Shown here: in pieces, positions 23,011-33,761 of the stretch
Layout of the letters: every line of letters begins with the position of its first letter
Position numbering within the stretch: position 1 is the first letter of the stretch
Assembly (NCBI GenBank): GCA_030512335.1
Contig: JAULSU010000003.1
Location: 2,170,001 to 2,234,000, forward strand
From: Immersiella caudata
Taxonomy: Eukaryota > Ascomycota > Sordariomycetes > Sordariales > Lasiosphaeriaceae
Reading direction: 5' to 3'
DNA: 64,000 nt
Notes under the pieces: generated by a model
What the model was told of the DNA's origin: nothing
Database searches by the model: none
Seen by the model: the letters and a program-made list of their open reading frames with translations, nothing else
Made by a program: the position numbers and the translations under genes

Positions 23011-25172
23011 TCAAATCTCGGCAGCCCTGGTCTGCGCCTCCAACGTCTCGATATCGCCCTCTGCCGCCACTCCAGCCGAGATGTCTCCCTCCCCACCCTG
23101 GGTATCCGATCTCAGCCGTCTAACATGCCGAAGTAATTTCATACTGCCCGCCGGCGTCATGCACTCCAAGCGACGTGCCTGCCCCAGGGTCTCGGGCCTC
23201 GTAACGCGTAGACCTTGCTTCTCAGCCTCAGACAAGCCAAGGATGGAATCGTAGTCAAGATTCAGGGGCAGTTCTAACCTCTCAACGCGGTCCATCGAAG
23301 CAATGAGGCGTGCGTCCTTGGCAACGTAGGGCGCATAGGTGGACTCGAGAAAGACGCGCTGCCGGACTCTGGGAGAGAAGTTCTTCACCGCCGGGAGGAA
23401 ATCGACGAGCTTTTCGACGGTGGCATCGTCGGTGCGGAGCAAGTCATAGGCGCTGATGGGCTGGCCGTTCTCCTGGACCTTGAAGCCCCCGCGTGCCCAT
23501 TTGGGACGGGCCATAACGGTGCTCTGGAGGATGCGTGAGAGCTCGGCCATATCGCTGTGCTCAGCGTCAAAGGCGCTCCAGCGGGCGTCGCTGACGACGC
23601 CAGCCTGACGGCCGAGGGGTGTGAGCCTGGTGTCGGCATTGTCGGAACGGGCGCTCAGGCGAAATTCGCTGCGGGAGGTGAACATGCGGTAGGGCTCGGA
23701 CACGCCCTTGGTGACGAGGTCATCAATCATGATTCCGATGTAGGCGTCGCCGCGACCGAGGATGAGGGGGTCGAGTCCGAATGCAGCACGGCCGGCGTTG
23801 ATACCGGCGATGATGCCCTGGCCGGCGGCTTCTTCGTAGCCGGTGGTGCCGTTGATTTGCCCGGCGAGGAAGAGACCCCGGATGGCCTTGGTCTCGAGGG
23901 AGCGCTTGAGGTTGCGCGGGTCTACGTAGTCGTACTCAACGCCGTAGCCAGGTTGCAGCATGACGACGTCCTCGAGGCCGCGGATGGTGCGTAACAGCTC
24001 GAGCTGGGCTTCTTCTGGGACAGTGCAGCTCAGGCCATTGGGGTAAATGATGTCGTTGTCGAACCCCTCAGGTTCGAGCCAGACGATGTGCTTCTCCCTC
24101 TCTCCGAAGCGGATAATTTTGGACTCAAGGGACGGGCAGTAGCGGGGACCCTTGACCGTTTCACGAATGTGGATGGTCTTGTCGAGGTTGGCACGCACAA
24201 CATCGTGTGTGGCCTGGTTGGTGTATGTGAGGGAGCATGTGAGCTGATCCTGAACAGAAACCGTCTCGTTGAGGTAGCTGAAGGGATTTGGTGGCTCGTC
24301 ACCATATTGTCTCTCGAGAATATCCCACTTGATGCTCTTCTTGTCCAGCCGCGGTGGTGTACCAGTCTTGAGTCTCCCCAGCTGGAAGCCGGCATCCTTC
24401 AACGACTTGCTAAGCCCAAACGTGGCTTTCTCGTCGATGCGACCCGCAGGATACGCCTTGAGGCCAATGTGAATCTCGCCGCCGAGGAAGGTTCCCGTTG
24501 TGATGATGACCTGGCTTGTGGGCAGCACCTCGCCCGATTCGAGGCGCACGCCGGTAATCTTGGTCTTGGCCGGGCTCGTCGGGTCGTCGTTTGGGGCGAT
24601 CACGATGTCGGCGACACTGCCGGGCACGACCGATAGGTTCGGGTATGACTCGAGCTCTGCGCGCATGTGCTTCTTGTAGAGGGCGCGGTCAATTTGGGCG
24701 CGAGGACCCCAAACGGCAGGGCCCTTGGAGCGGTTCAGCACCCTGAACATCACACCAGCCTTGTCGATAATGCGCCCGGCTATCCCGTCGAGTGCGTCGA
24801 TCTCTCGCAGGATGGTGCCCTTTCCGATGCCCCCGAAGCTCGGGTTGCACGAACAAACTCCGAGATTGTCGACACTGGGTGTGATCAAGGCCGTCCTTGC
24901 GCCGGCCCGCGCTGCGGCTGCGCACGCTTCCGAACCGGCATGGCCGCCCCCGACTACGACGACGTCAAATGGCCTTCGTTGTGGGCATGCACGTTAGTCG
25001 TGGGTCACAATGTGGCGGCCTTGGAACGCGCGCAGCGAGGCATGGAATCGGTCACCCACCTAGAATCCGAGCCAACCGTTGCAAACGTTCTCCTCAGGCC
25101 GTTTGCCCTCAACAAGCGAACCGGCCGCCGAATTGGCCGCGCGAGCCCTCTCGGAAAGCAAAGTTTCGCCAT
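23011..25172 (-). CDS. MTO1: mitochondrial tRNA uridine-5-carboxymethylaminomethyl enzyme MTO1/GidA
   Basis: Exons 25060-25172 and 23011-24973 (86 bp intron) give 691 residues. Exon 1 codes a mitochondrial presequence (MAKLCFPRGLARPIRRPV). Across the junction the frame reads RPFDVVVVGGGHAGSEACAA, the FAD-binding Rossmann motif (GGGHAG near residues 46-51). Then come CNPSFGGIGKG, GRIDEKATFGLSKSL, RLKTGTPPRLDKKSI and GLFLAGQINGTTGYEEAAGQ, all MnmG/MTO1 hallmarks. With its partner GTPase MSS1, MTO1 makes the tau/cmnm5 modification on wobble U34 of mitochondrial tRNAs. The intron contains a CTAAC branch-point sequence a short distance before its AAG acceptor. Antisense frames on the plus strand (for example 24088-24636) are shadows of this long, GC-rich coding region. 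Confidence 0.95.
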
Positions 25173-25590
25173 TGGAGATGAGGGCCGACTTCGTTTGCAA
25201 TGTCAAAGGTCTCCCTTCTTTCGATGCTGGCTGGGCTTGCAAAAAAACCGACAGGGATTGACCCCGATAAGCACGATAAGACAATTCCGCGACGCGACTC
25301 CTGCCAAGACTAGCGACTCTAGCTCCGTGATCCTGGTAGGTACCGCAACGCATTGGGAATATCCACGTCAAATTGGAGAATTTGGTGATATCTGACAAAG
25401 AAGAGATTGGTTTGGTATCAGAGTGATCATACAAGTACAGAAACCCAACACAGCTGAGCCCTGGCGCCACGATCAATAGAGCACGCATTGAACCCCTACT
25501 CTACATCCACAACCCAGTCAAGGGAGCTATTCAGACCCCTTAATCGCAACAGCCCCAAGCAGCATCAATCATTTCGGGCGCATCCTTCGC
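25173..25590. other. promoter of MTO1 / 3' region of mitochondrial SSB
   Basis: 418 bp between two same-strand genes. A minus-strand frame running from 25488 overlaps MTO1 exon 1 in another phase and shows no domain. Confidence 0.45.
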
Positions 25591-26134
25591 TTACTCCTGT
25601 CCGGAGTGGTCCGCCGGGCGACGCAGAACTTCGAGGTGGCCTGGACACGGAGAGTTAGTGACAGCCCACCGAGTAACAGGGGCGCGCAAGCATACGTTGC
25701 ACAATGTTGAGCGCCTTCCTGGGCTTGCCCTCGGCATCTGTGTACGAGCTCATGGTGGCATCACCCTCAACGTAGACCAAGGCTCTGGCAATCATGGTCA
25801 GTTAGCACGATGAATGTGTGTGGGAGACCCAGTCAGCGCATAAGATGGCGTACCCCTTGGGAATTGACTGGAGGTAGTCACGGCGCGGCCCCGCCTGCTC
25901 GAAGCTGGTGACGTTGAACCAGCTGGTTGTGCGGTTGTCTCGGGAGCCCGAGCTACTGGCAACAGCATAGCGGAGGATCTCGTTGCCGGTGCTGGTGGCC
26001 TGGAGCTCAGGGGGGCCGGCCAGGTTGCCAACAATGGTGATGCGGGCCACAGGGCGGGGAGTCGTCGTGCTGAAGGCGCGCGTCGCAGTGCGGACGGCCG
26101 AGGTGCGGGAAGCGGTGCGGAGGAATGCCGACAT
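25591..26134 (-). CDS. RIM1: mitochondrial single-stranded DNA-binding protein
   Basis: Exons 25854-26134, 25696-25784 and 25591-25640 (introns 69 and 55 bp) give 139 residues. The presequence is MSAFLRTASRTSAVRTATRA followed by FSTT. The OB-fold then starts with ARITIVGNLAGPPELQATST and continues RYAVASSSG, TSWFNVTSF and, after intron 1, ALVYVEGDATMSSYTD and ALNIVQRHLEVL. The order and spacing match SSB/Rim1, the tetrameric protein that coats single-stranded mitochondrial DNA during replication. The size is typical. It lies in tandem with MTO1 on the minus strand. Confidence 0.92.
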
Positions 26135-27306
26135 TGTTGCTATTGCTGTGCTGGTTGGTATCTGTGTGGGTGTGGAATGGGGATGCTGTATTATGCCGTG
26201 GGTGTTGAAGTTCCGTAGATACCTAGGTAATTCGTCGCGTCGCGAACGCGCTGTGCGCCTAGCAAGTTCGTCGTTTCATTACACCTTGGGTTAGGGTTGT
26301 AAGTGGGACCAGAAGTCAACACCACGCACGTTTCTCCCCCGACTACCAAGGTTGCAAGGTTGCATGTCAATGATCCGCTGGCCATAAATGCATGCCATTG
26401 GCTTCTCCAAAAAAAAAAAAAAAAAAAAAAAAACCAAGGGGATCTTCCGCCCTTACAATATCAGATGTTTGCCGCTTGCGCCCCAACTGAAATGCTGCGA
26501 CAGTGTCAGCCATACCTGCCTTACCTAGTTCGCACTGACCAAGACCAGGGAGCCAGAGCCGCTGTCAACGTCAACCAAGACACCATGAAAAGCAACTTGA
26601 AACGAAATTTTCCATGCTCAGACCCTCGGAGATGATGAGCGCCGCTCTCTATTCAGAATATGCTGAAATCATGGAAAGATTTTCCGTCATTATTGACATC
26701 GCTATTCAGATGGTCGGCCGACTCAACCAGAAACCTCAACTTGCGGACCAAATGGCCTCGCGTGGCCAAAGCAAAACTTGTTTCGGGAACAACTCACAAA
26801 TTTAGCTAAAGACTGATGACGAATCACCCAGTAGGATCCCAGACCCGCCAGGAATTCAAACGGAGCAGAGGCAGCTAAGTTCGGTTGCGTTCTGATCTTT
26901 GTTGTTCAGATGGGGGCCGTCACTTACTATCCCGCTTTTGGGTCTGAATAGAGTTTCTGAATAGGGGTCTGAATAACGGGAGCCCCTCCACTTCGCGGCC
27001 ACGCCAAAATCCTGCTATTGCACTCTTTTGTTCTCCGGGAAGCTCAGCTCTATAGGGTGAATAAGCCATGGAATGGCCCGTTGGTATCCCTCCCCTCATA
27101 AGGGGACCATCAATCCGCAGTCGCTGTTTCTGTTGTCTTCAAGATACCGATCATCGCAATCCTCAACCCAACATTCTTGCCGTTTCCTTGCCTACACTGA
27201 CTCTCGTTTCCATTGTGTTCATGATACCCCTAACCTGAGACCCTCAATCGACAACAGTACTTCCTAGACGGGCGCTCCCCAGAGCTGCCCACCACCAAAG
27301 TCCAGC
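26135..27306. other. divergent intergenic region, RIM1 / STE3
   Basis: 1.17 kb with no supported frame. A telobox-like GGGTTAGGGTTG lies at 26288-26299, about 155 bp upstream of the RIM1 start. A 25-A homopolymer occupies 26409-26433. The 3' part is the promoter and leader of the receptor gene. Confidence 0.5.
26409..26433. repeat. A25 homopolymer
   Basis: Twenty-five consecutive A. It could be a retroposon tail, but no retroposed coding sequence sits 5' of it on the plus strand. Confidence 0.9.
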
Positions 27307-29260
27307 ATGTCCGACATGGCCAACATAACGTTCCCGGAGGACGGCAGCCAAGCTCTCATGAATTGGACCATGTTTGGCTTCACAACAACTCCGGAACAGC
27401 GTCTAGGTCCACCGCCCCCTTACACCAACCCTGCCCTCCAGGCCAACCTCTTCTTCCGAGTCTTCCTCGGCATCTTTGCCGTGCTGATCAGCGGTGTCCC
27501 CGCTCGGCTTCTTTGGCGAAACGGGGAGTTTGCGGCTACCGTCTTCTGCGTTGCTGTTCTCACCCGCAACACTGGTTACATCATCAACGCCTTGATATGG
27601 AGAGACGACAATGTGGCAACCTGGTACGACGGCAAGGGTTGGTGTGACTTACAAGTCTACATCAACTTTGCCTCCGACACAGCCTTCAACACTTGCCTCT
27701 TCGAAATTATGCGCTCCCTTTGCTCCATCGTTGGTCTGGACCGCGTGGCCAGCATGACCTCCAGGGAACGTTTCCGCCAGCAAATCATCTCGGCTGCCGT
27801 CATCTTCACCATCCCCGTCGTCCAAGTCGCTCTCAGCTGCTTCCTCATGCTCCGGCGCTACAACATCTCGACTCTTGTCGGCTGTACAACCATCTACCAC
27901 TTCGACTGGGTCTTCTTCGTTTTCTATGTGCTGCCCACCCCAGCATTCGTGGTGTTGGCGGCAATCCTGGCTGGTAAGTCATACTGTCCGAGCCCACCCG
28001 AGCCCACTCGAGCCACCCTCTAACATGCCCACAGTCGTCGTGTTCATCCGGTTCCGTCGGATCGAGAGGATGACCCAAGTCATTCACTCTTACGACACTG
28101 TCATGTCAGCCAGACGACACCGTGTGAGGCGGAAGCTCTATTTCATGACGCTTGGCATTCTGGTCATTGTCGTTCCCCTCATTTGCGCGCTCTTCATTCT
28201 AAACGTTCGCGACGGCTATGAATACTGGAGCGACCCTTACGACTACGAACTAATCGTTCACGGGCCCGATCCCTTCAACCATGACTTCATCTCCTTCACC
28301 ACTTCGGACATGGTCCGGTTCGTCGACATGAACATCAATTATATCCCAACTCTGGCTGCCCTCGTCATCTTCGCCATCTTTGGCATGACAACCGAGGGCC
28401 TCAACGACTACCGTCGCCTTCTTCTCTTCTTCGGCCTAGGATACATCTTTCCCAAACTCAACGAGGAGTACAATCCGGACAGCCAAAGGAGCCGCAGCGG
28501 CTGGTTATCGTCTTTCAGTCGGATATTTCCCATCAGAGCCACGAGACTATCAAGTCAAGGAAGTCACGGCAGTCACGGCAGTCACGGCAGTTCGGGCACC
28601 AAGAACCCCAAGAGCTCCCGATACCCTACCGTTGATCACATATCCAATGCCAGCGCCGCCTTGACGTCACGCAACCAAGAGAAGGGAGACATTGTCTGCA
28701 GCGGCGCCAACCGTCGAACTACCGGCAAAAACCCCTGGCCTGACCTCTCGAATCTCCCCGAATCTGAGCCTACATCAAGCCAAACCAAGATTCCCGACCG
28801 CAACCCCTGGCTCTTCCGCACCTCGCTTCCTTCGGCGCCTTTCAGAATCCCCGCAATCTCTCTCCCCACTCCAAGCAAGAAGGGCTCCACAGAGCGACTC
28901 GTGAAGACAGCATCCCGAACGTACTCAGCGCCCCCTCCAGGCTCGCCACCCCGGAACAAGACCGCGGGCCCAAAAGCTGCAGAAGAAGACGATATCCCTT
29001 CCCCGAATCCTCACACTCAAGATGACACTGATGTATGGACTGGGAACGGTCCTGCTGCTGCCCATGTTAGCACCCGCGTCTGGGCGAGTGAAAGCGGCCG
29101 CGCAAGCTGGGATCAGGAGGCGAGTCGCGATACGAACCCGTCAAATCTGGGAGTGGTGAGAGTCCGAACCGAGATGAGAGTCGCAAGCACGATGCAGGAA
29201 GCAGTGGCCACTAGCATCATGGCACGGATGCAGGCGGGCCCTGCGACGGGCAGGTCGTAG
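27307..29260 (+). CDS. STE3: Ste3/PRE-1-type pheromone receptor (class D GPCR)
   Basis: Exons 27307-27973 and 28035-29260 (61 bp intron, phase 1) give 630 residues. The first 330 or so residues carry seven hydrophobic segments. Family blocks include GVPARLLWRNGEFAA, YIINALIWRDDN, ATWYDGKGWCDLQVYI and FIRFRRIERM after segment V; the WYDG-x-GWCD stretch is typical of Ste3 receptors. N-terminal NIT and NWT sequons lie on the outside. Ste3-type receptors bind the lipopeptide (a-factor-like) pheromone and act through a heterotrimeric G protein to guide trichogynes and hyphal tropism. The roughly 290-residue C-terminal tail is cytosolic, Ser/Pro-rich, and carries SHG triplet repeats (nt 28558-28593) plus two NPW motifs (KNPWPDLS and RNPWLFR). 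Stop codons in the intron exclude read-through. Confidence 0.93.
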
Positions 29261-29513
29261 CGGACTTGCCTGGCATGGAGTTTGCCAGTTCGGGTGAACC
29301 GAGGGCGTTGGCGAAGGTTGATTTGGACCGCAGGAAGGAGGAAGCTACTGGCGGAATGGGATTTCGAATTTCACACAATACATGGCGGACTGGATCCCCT
29401 TTTCTTTCTTGTCACTGCGTCGCATCGCATCGCATTGCATCACAAGCTTTCCCGTTTTCCTTGGGTCTGATTCTAGCTAGGTGGTTGGTTGGTCGGATGG
29501 TTCTCCGCTTCAT

Positions 29514-29532
29514 GGGGGGGGGGGGGGGGGGG
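29514..29532. repeat. G19 homopolymer
   Basis: Nineteen consecutive G, downstream of the receptor gene. Comparable G or C runs lie at 33065-33082 and 38540-38558. Confidence 0.9.
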
Positions 29533-30680
29533 TCAGCTATTGAATGAGGTGCTTATGCACAACAAGTTGAAATTCTTGAGCCGGTTGATCAAGAATACGC
29601 GATCGATGTGATGAAAGAGACTCTTTGACCTGTACCGTGTCGTGATGCCCGAGACCAAGTTGACCCCAAGATGGATTGCTCATCCCTGGAATTCGAGATG
29701 TCGCCTTGCCTGCCATGGCTCCCTTTGAAAGCGTGACCGTGGCAACGGCAAGATCCCATGAAAAAAAAAATATTTCCGCCCCCAACCATGATGTTACTTC
29801 GGACCTAGCCTCGAGCACAGCTTGCCCCACACGCAAGATACCGCGTCATGCCCAAGCGAAGTTCGGATGCGTTCCTTTGACTCCCTGTCCAGCTGAAAAA
29901 AAAACGTAGGTACGCGCTGAGGACTCTCGAATGTACGAAGCAACTCTTTTGACGTCTCGGTCAACTTCCAGAACATCCTGCTGCCTTGGGCGAATGCAGC
30001 TCGAGTGAGGCTCAGATGTGCTGGGTGCTGGATTTATTCGAGTACATATTTGGGATCAGCCGAATAAAGAACTATACAAGCAATTTCTGGCTTGAATGCC
30101 TTGGGAGGATAGATCTTGAACCCAGCTGCGGCTCCCTGCTTCAAGACTACCACGACGAAGACAATGTCGCCGGGAGGCCGTAGGTCTGACTGCCTTCCAT
30201 CACCAGCCGAAGCCGCGTGGTGTTTCCCAAATGCGGCATCTCAAATGTCAATCAAATAGGAGTAGAGGATTGCAGCAAGTACGACAAACTCATTAAACTC
30301 CTGAGCTAGGTAGTGCTTTTGCTGCCTGACATGAGGCTCTGCTCTCCCTCTCAAATTCGAGCGGCTTGAGGACTTTCTCCAGCGCACCGCCACACATCTC
30401 TTGGCTGGACTCCAAGTGACGTGGCACTTGCCAGAAGACTCTACGTCGATACTTGGTTGATGGGATGGGGAATTTTGTGACGATGCAAGCGAGGCATTTC
30501 TTCCCCTCCAGTCATGACACTGTTCGTCTGCCGCGGTACCTGGGTGGCTCATGCAGGCGTCGTGATGGCGGCATCCGAGCCTTTCGAGGCCATAATTCGG
30601 TGCCTCGCCAATCTTTTGGCTGGTAGTCCGTGAGATGTTGACACTTGACAATGGGGTTCGATATCAAATTTATAAAATAA

Positions 30681-30755
30681 AATAAGAAAAGAAAAGAAAA
30701 GAAAAGAAAAAAAGAAGAAAAGAAAAAGAAGGAAAAAAGAAAAAAGAAAAAAAGG
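30681..30755. repeat. 75-bp pure A/G tract with AAAAG units
   Basis: Purines only on the plus strand, beginning as near-perfect GAAAA repeats and becoming irregular. Such polypurine tracts exclude nucleosomes and can form triplexes. Confidence 0.85.
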
Positions 30756-32218
30756 CCCTGAAGGAGAAATCGGCGAAGAGAAGGGCCACAAGTAACGGAG
30801 CTTGCTCTCCTAACCCAGCCGTGATGCCTCGCCCGCTTCCCGAGGTACTCGAGTGTTTCGCGGAGGACGCCTCGATGCTTGCATGCGATTCCTTTGAGGT
30901 TATGATGTCGTAATACCATCGAGCTGCTGCCTCGCAATGTTTGGAGGCCCCTGAGTAACTCTTGGCGCATGATTTTCGGCATCATCGAGAGGCCCCTCGG
31001 GACCGTGATGCCTTGGTGAACCCAAGATGACCGCTGCCATAGTCCGGAGGCCGCCAAACTCTTTCAATGCCTCTAACAAGCGTTGCAATAATGCCACTGC
31101 CCTGTTTTTTTTTTGTGGGGGGGGGGGGGGTGGGGGAATGTCGAGATGGTTTTTGCATGCCCAAACAAAAGGCCGGTTCAAGACATATCCGCCGCACCAC
31201 CACCAAAATGCAACCCCCTATCCGCCCCATGGCCTCCGTGCCCCCTTTTCCCACAGTAGTGACAACATCTTCAACATCAACCCCAATGACCACCACGTGC
31301 TCAGCAAGAAGCTTGCGAAACATTCCATGAAACATCCCATCTCGTCCCGCCCCGCCCCATCCCTTCAGCTCCAGCCTCACCCCCCCGCCCGTAGCCTCAC
31401 TCTAGCCCCAGCTAACCTTTCAGCTCCGAGGCCTCCTCCAATCTCCCAACTGCCAAGTAAGGCGCTGAATCAGCACCACAAACCGGAATCACCGCTTTCT
31501 ATCGCATCGCAGTTGGATTCCATCATTCCGTAAGGATCCTTCCGAGAGAAAAAGAAAGAAAAAAACTTCCCGAGAAAACCCACCGATCGAAGAAGTGTGG
31601 AAAGGGTATGTACCCTGCGAGATGCGCTGTCACCCCGTCCGCGGCTATTGCAGCCAACCGGCGGACGTCGCGGTAGCTGCATCTTGGGGGCGGGCGCTTG
31701 TGGATGTGCAGACAGCTGCAGATTGTGGCGTGCACCTCCAGTAGCTGGTTTAGCGGCTGAGAGGTCCCCGTATGGGGAGTTGTGTAGGTAGGATGGAAAT
31801 AATGTGAGGGTATCAGTAATGGGTCGTGGTGGGAAATAGCACGGGAAGGTGCCGTGCCCCCGGACGGCATCCGATCCGGAAAGCGGGCGAGGCAACCGAC
31901 GGCATACGGCTAGCTTAGTTCGGCGGAGGTGCGGGTTGTCGGGATATGGTTGCTTGTGACGACTTCTTGCTTCGTGCTTTGTTTGTTACCGTGAGTTTGG
32001 TATATGGAGAGGAGGGTTGGTCGCCTATTGAGATGCTGGTAGGAGATATCCCCCAGGAAGAGGCACAAATTTTGGGCAAATTTTTGAGAGGTACGGCTTG
32101 CACGGCTTGCACGGCATGCCAATGGAAGATATGGCGATTGTGGGTAAAATTCCCTGTTCTAGGAGGTGATGTATTTTCAGAGGCGCGTCACGAGCTTCGG
32201 GAGTGTTCGTCGAGGTTT

Positions 32219-32248
32219 GGATTCAGGGGATTCAGGGGATTCAGGGGT
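32219..32248. repeat. 10-bp direct repeat, 3 copies
   Basis: GGATTCAGGG appears three times in tandem with no spacer. Confidence 0.85.
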
Positions 32249-33064
32249 AAAATGAGTGGAGCAGGGTTAGGGTCTGGGGGCTTGGTCAGCCAAAACAGTG
32301 TGTCTTGATCCAGACACGGCAGGATCGTGGCCCCTGTCGTTCTTTTGCGAGGACGCCAATTGCGCGTCGCAATGCCCGTGTCGCTGGAGGCACTGTGCCC
32401 CGAGACATCAGCAACCTGTCCGCCCGGAAACATGTGAAAATGCAGGCTTTCTCTCCTCCGGCTTCCCGGTTCCTGATGCGAGACGTTTGATTTGTGAAAG
32501 GGCAAAAAAGTTGAAGCCGTTCCTACCAATTATCAATTCGCCACTCATCAGACCGTTTTGCGTCGCGATTGGGCGGAATGCGACAGGTACAAGTGGGCCA
32601 ATCAACACCCCCTGTCCTCGTTCCTCAGCCCTATGCCAAGAGGTAGGGCTGAGGTGTCCACACACTTCCCCAACCTGCTGTTATGAGGAGCGGTCCTATG
32701 AGAGGCACGCATACGCTTCGTTACGTGCCCGCACCTCCTTGCAGCAGCATGTGGAGCAGCGGGTGGGATGCTCCCTCCGGCTGCAACGCTCGCTTCTCGC
32801 AAATCTGCCAAACCGCGTCTCCCCTCCAGTCGTCCTTACCATCGCGGCTCCCCGTCAATCATGGCGTCACTGCCCCGCGTGTCCAAGACAGGTGTCGTCG
32901 ACGGCGCTGGCGAATCGGGTGCTCCAGAGGCTGGACGAAGGGGAGATGAGGCTGCATCGATGAGGGTTAACGAGATTCTCAACAGTGCAAGATACCTTCT
33001 AGAAACCCACACCGTTCTTCTGTCCCGCGCCCGCCCCGGGTTGTGTCATCATGGCTTCCCCATG

Positions 33065-33082
33065 CCCCCCCCCCCCCCCCCC
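33065..33082. repeat. C18 homopolymer
   Basis: Eighteen consecutive C in the gene-free region. Confidence 0.9.
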
Positions 33083-33432
33083 TTCGTTCCCCTTCTCCTA
33101 TACCTACCTGCCATGACGCGGATATGCACGACGCACTCTGTGTCCTCATTGCAATCCGCCGCCAACTTTGCCCAAGCTCCTTAGCCTCACGTCCCCCATC
33201 GCCATGAGGGCTGAGTTGAACTGAACGCCTGGCAGACGGCTACCAGAATCCTCTTGCTGCCGTCTTTGACCATATTTTACAACGGCCTTGCAGCAGACAG
33301 TCAGCCCTTCGCTCAGCCGCGGGCCGACTCCTGCCTCTCTGCAGACAAGACGCTGCATCACACCAACCTACCCACCCACCATTCTACAAGCCACTGGAAA
33401 CCCGCCAGCCGACAGGTGTGTGTGAGCGTGTA

Positions 33433-33458
33433 GCTCTGCCGATTGAGCTACCTAAATC
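33433..33458 (-). other. tRNA 5'-part relic (D arm / A box)
   Basis: Read on the minus strand this gives GATTTAG then GTAGCTCAATCGGCAGAGC: a D stem GCTC/GAGC with AATCGGCA loop, and TAGCTCAATCGG matching the Pol III A-box consensus. The expected anticodon arm, T arm and B box (GGTTCGANTCC) do not follow within 100 nt, so no complete tRNA is present. It may be a fragment or chance; it lies about 310 bp upstream of the Zn2Cys6 start. Confidence 0.4.
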
Positions 33459-33761
33459 AAGGCCTCCTCTCTGCCTCGAGTTGAGCCCTGAAAAGGGCCC
33501 TATATATCCCTGTATTTTTTCTTCACTTTTTTCTCCCGTGGCCCTCCTGACAGACCCTGTCTTTCCCCGCTATCCCATAGCAGCCTGCTTGCCTTTCTTC
33601 CCCTTAATTCCACCCCTCTTGTCGTTCCTGGGCACACCGTACTGGCTTATCCGGGCCTCCTCCATCTGACCGCTCACCACTACAACTACCGCCCACCACT
33701 ACAACTACCGCCCACTACCGGTCATCTTTTCCCCACTGCCACCACCCACCCGCCACCCACC

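Larger units (their letters stand above)
29261..33761. other. 4.5 kb gene-free region
   Basis: No frame is convincing; long ones (for example 32298-32963) start with non-ATG codons and have no domain. The stretch has a G-run (29514-29532), a purine tract, a C-run (33065-33082), a triplicated 10-mer at 32219-32248 and a telobox-like AGGGTTAGGGT at 32264-32274. The last 300 bp are promoter and leader of the Zn2Cys6 gene, with CTATATAT near 33500 and a duplicated 18-mer near 33674-33715. Confidence 0.5.

Noticed and set aside
24088..24636. Plus-strand open frames of 145-242 codons opposite MTO1 (23557-25395)
   Set aside because: They are antisense shadows of a long GC-rich exon with strong MTO1 homology; no domain of their own.
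26409..26433. A25 run as a retroposon poly(A) tail
   Set aside because: The sequence 5' of it shows no reverse-transcribed gene or target-site duplication.
32298..32963. 221-codon Cys-rich frame in the gene-free region
   Set aside because: Starts with TTG, has no signal peptide or Cys spacing of a known family, and no splice or codon support.
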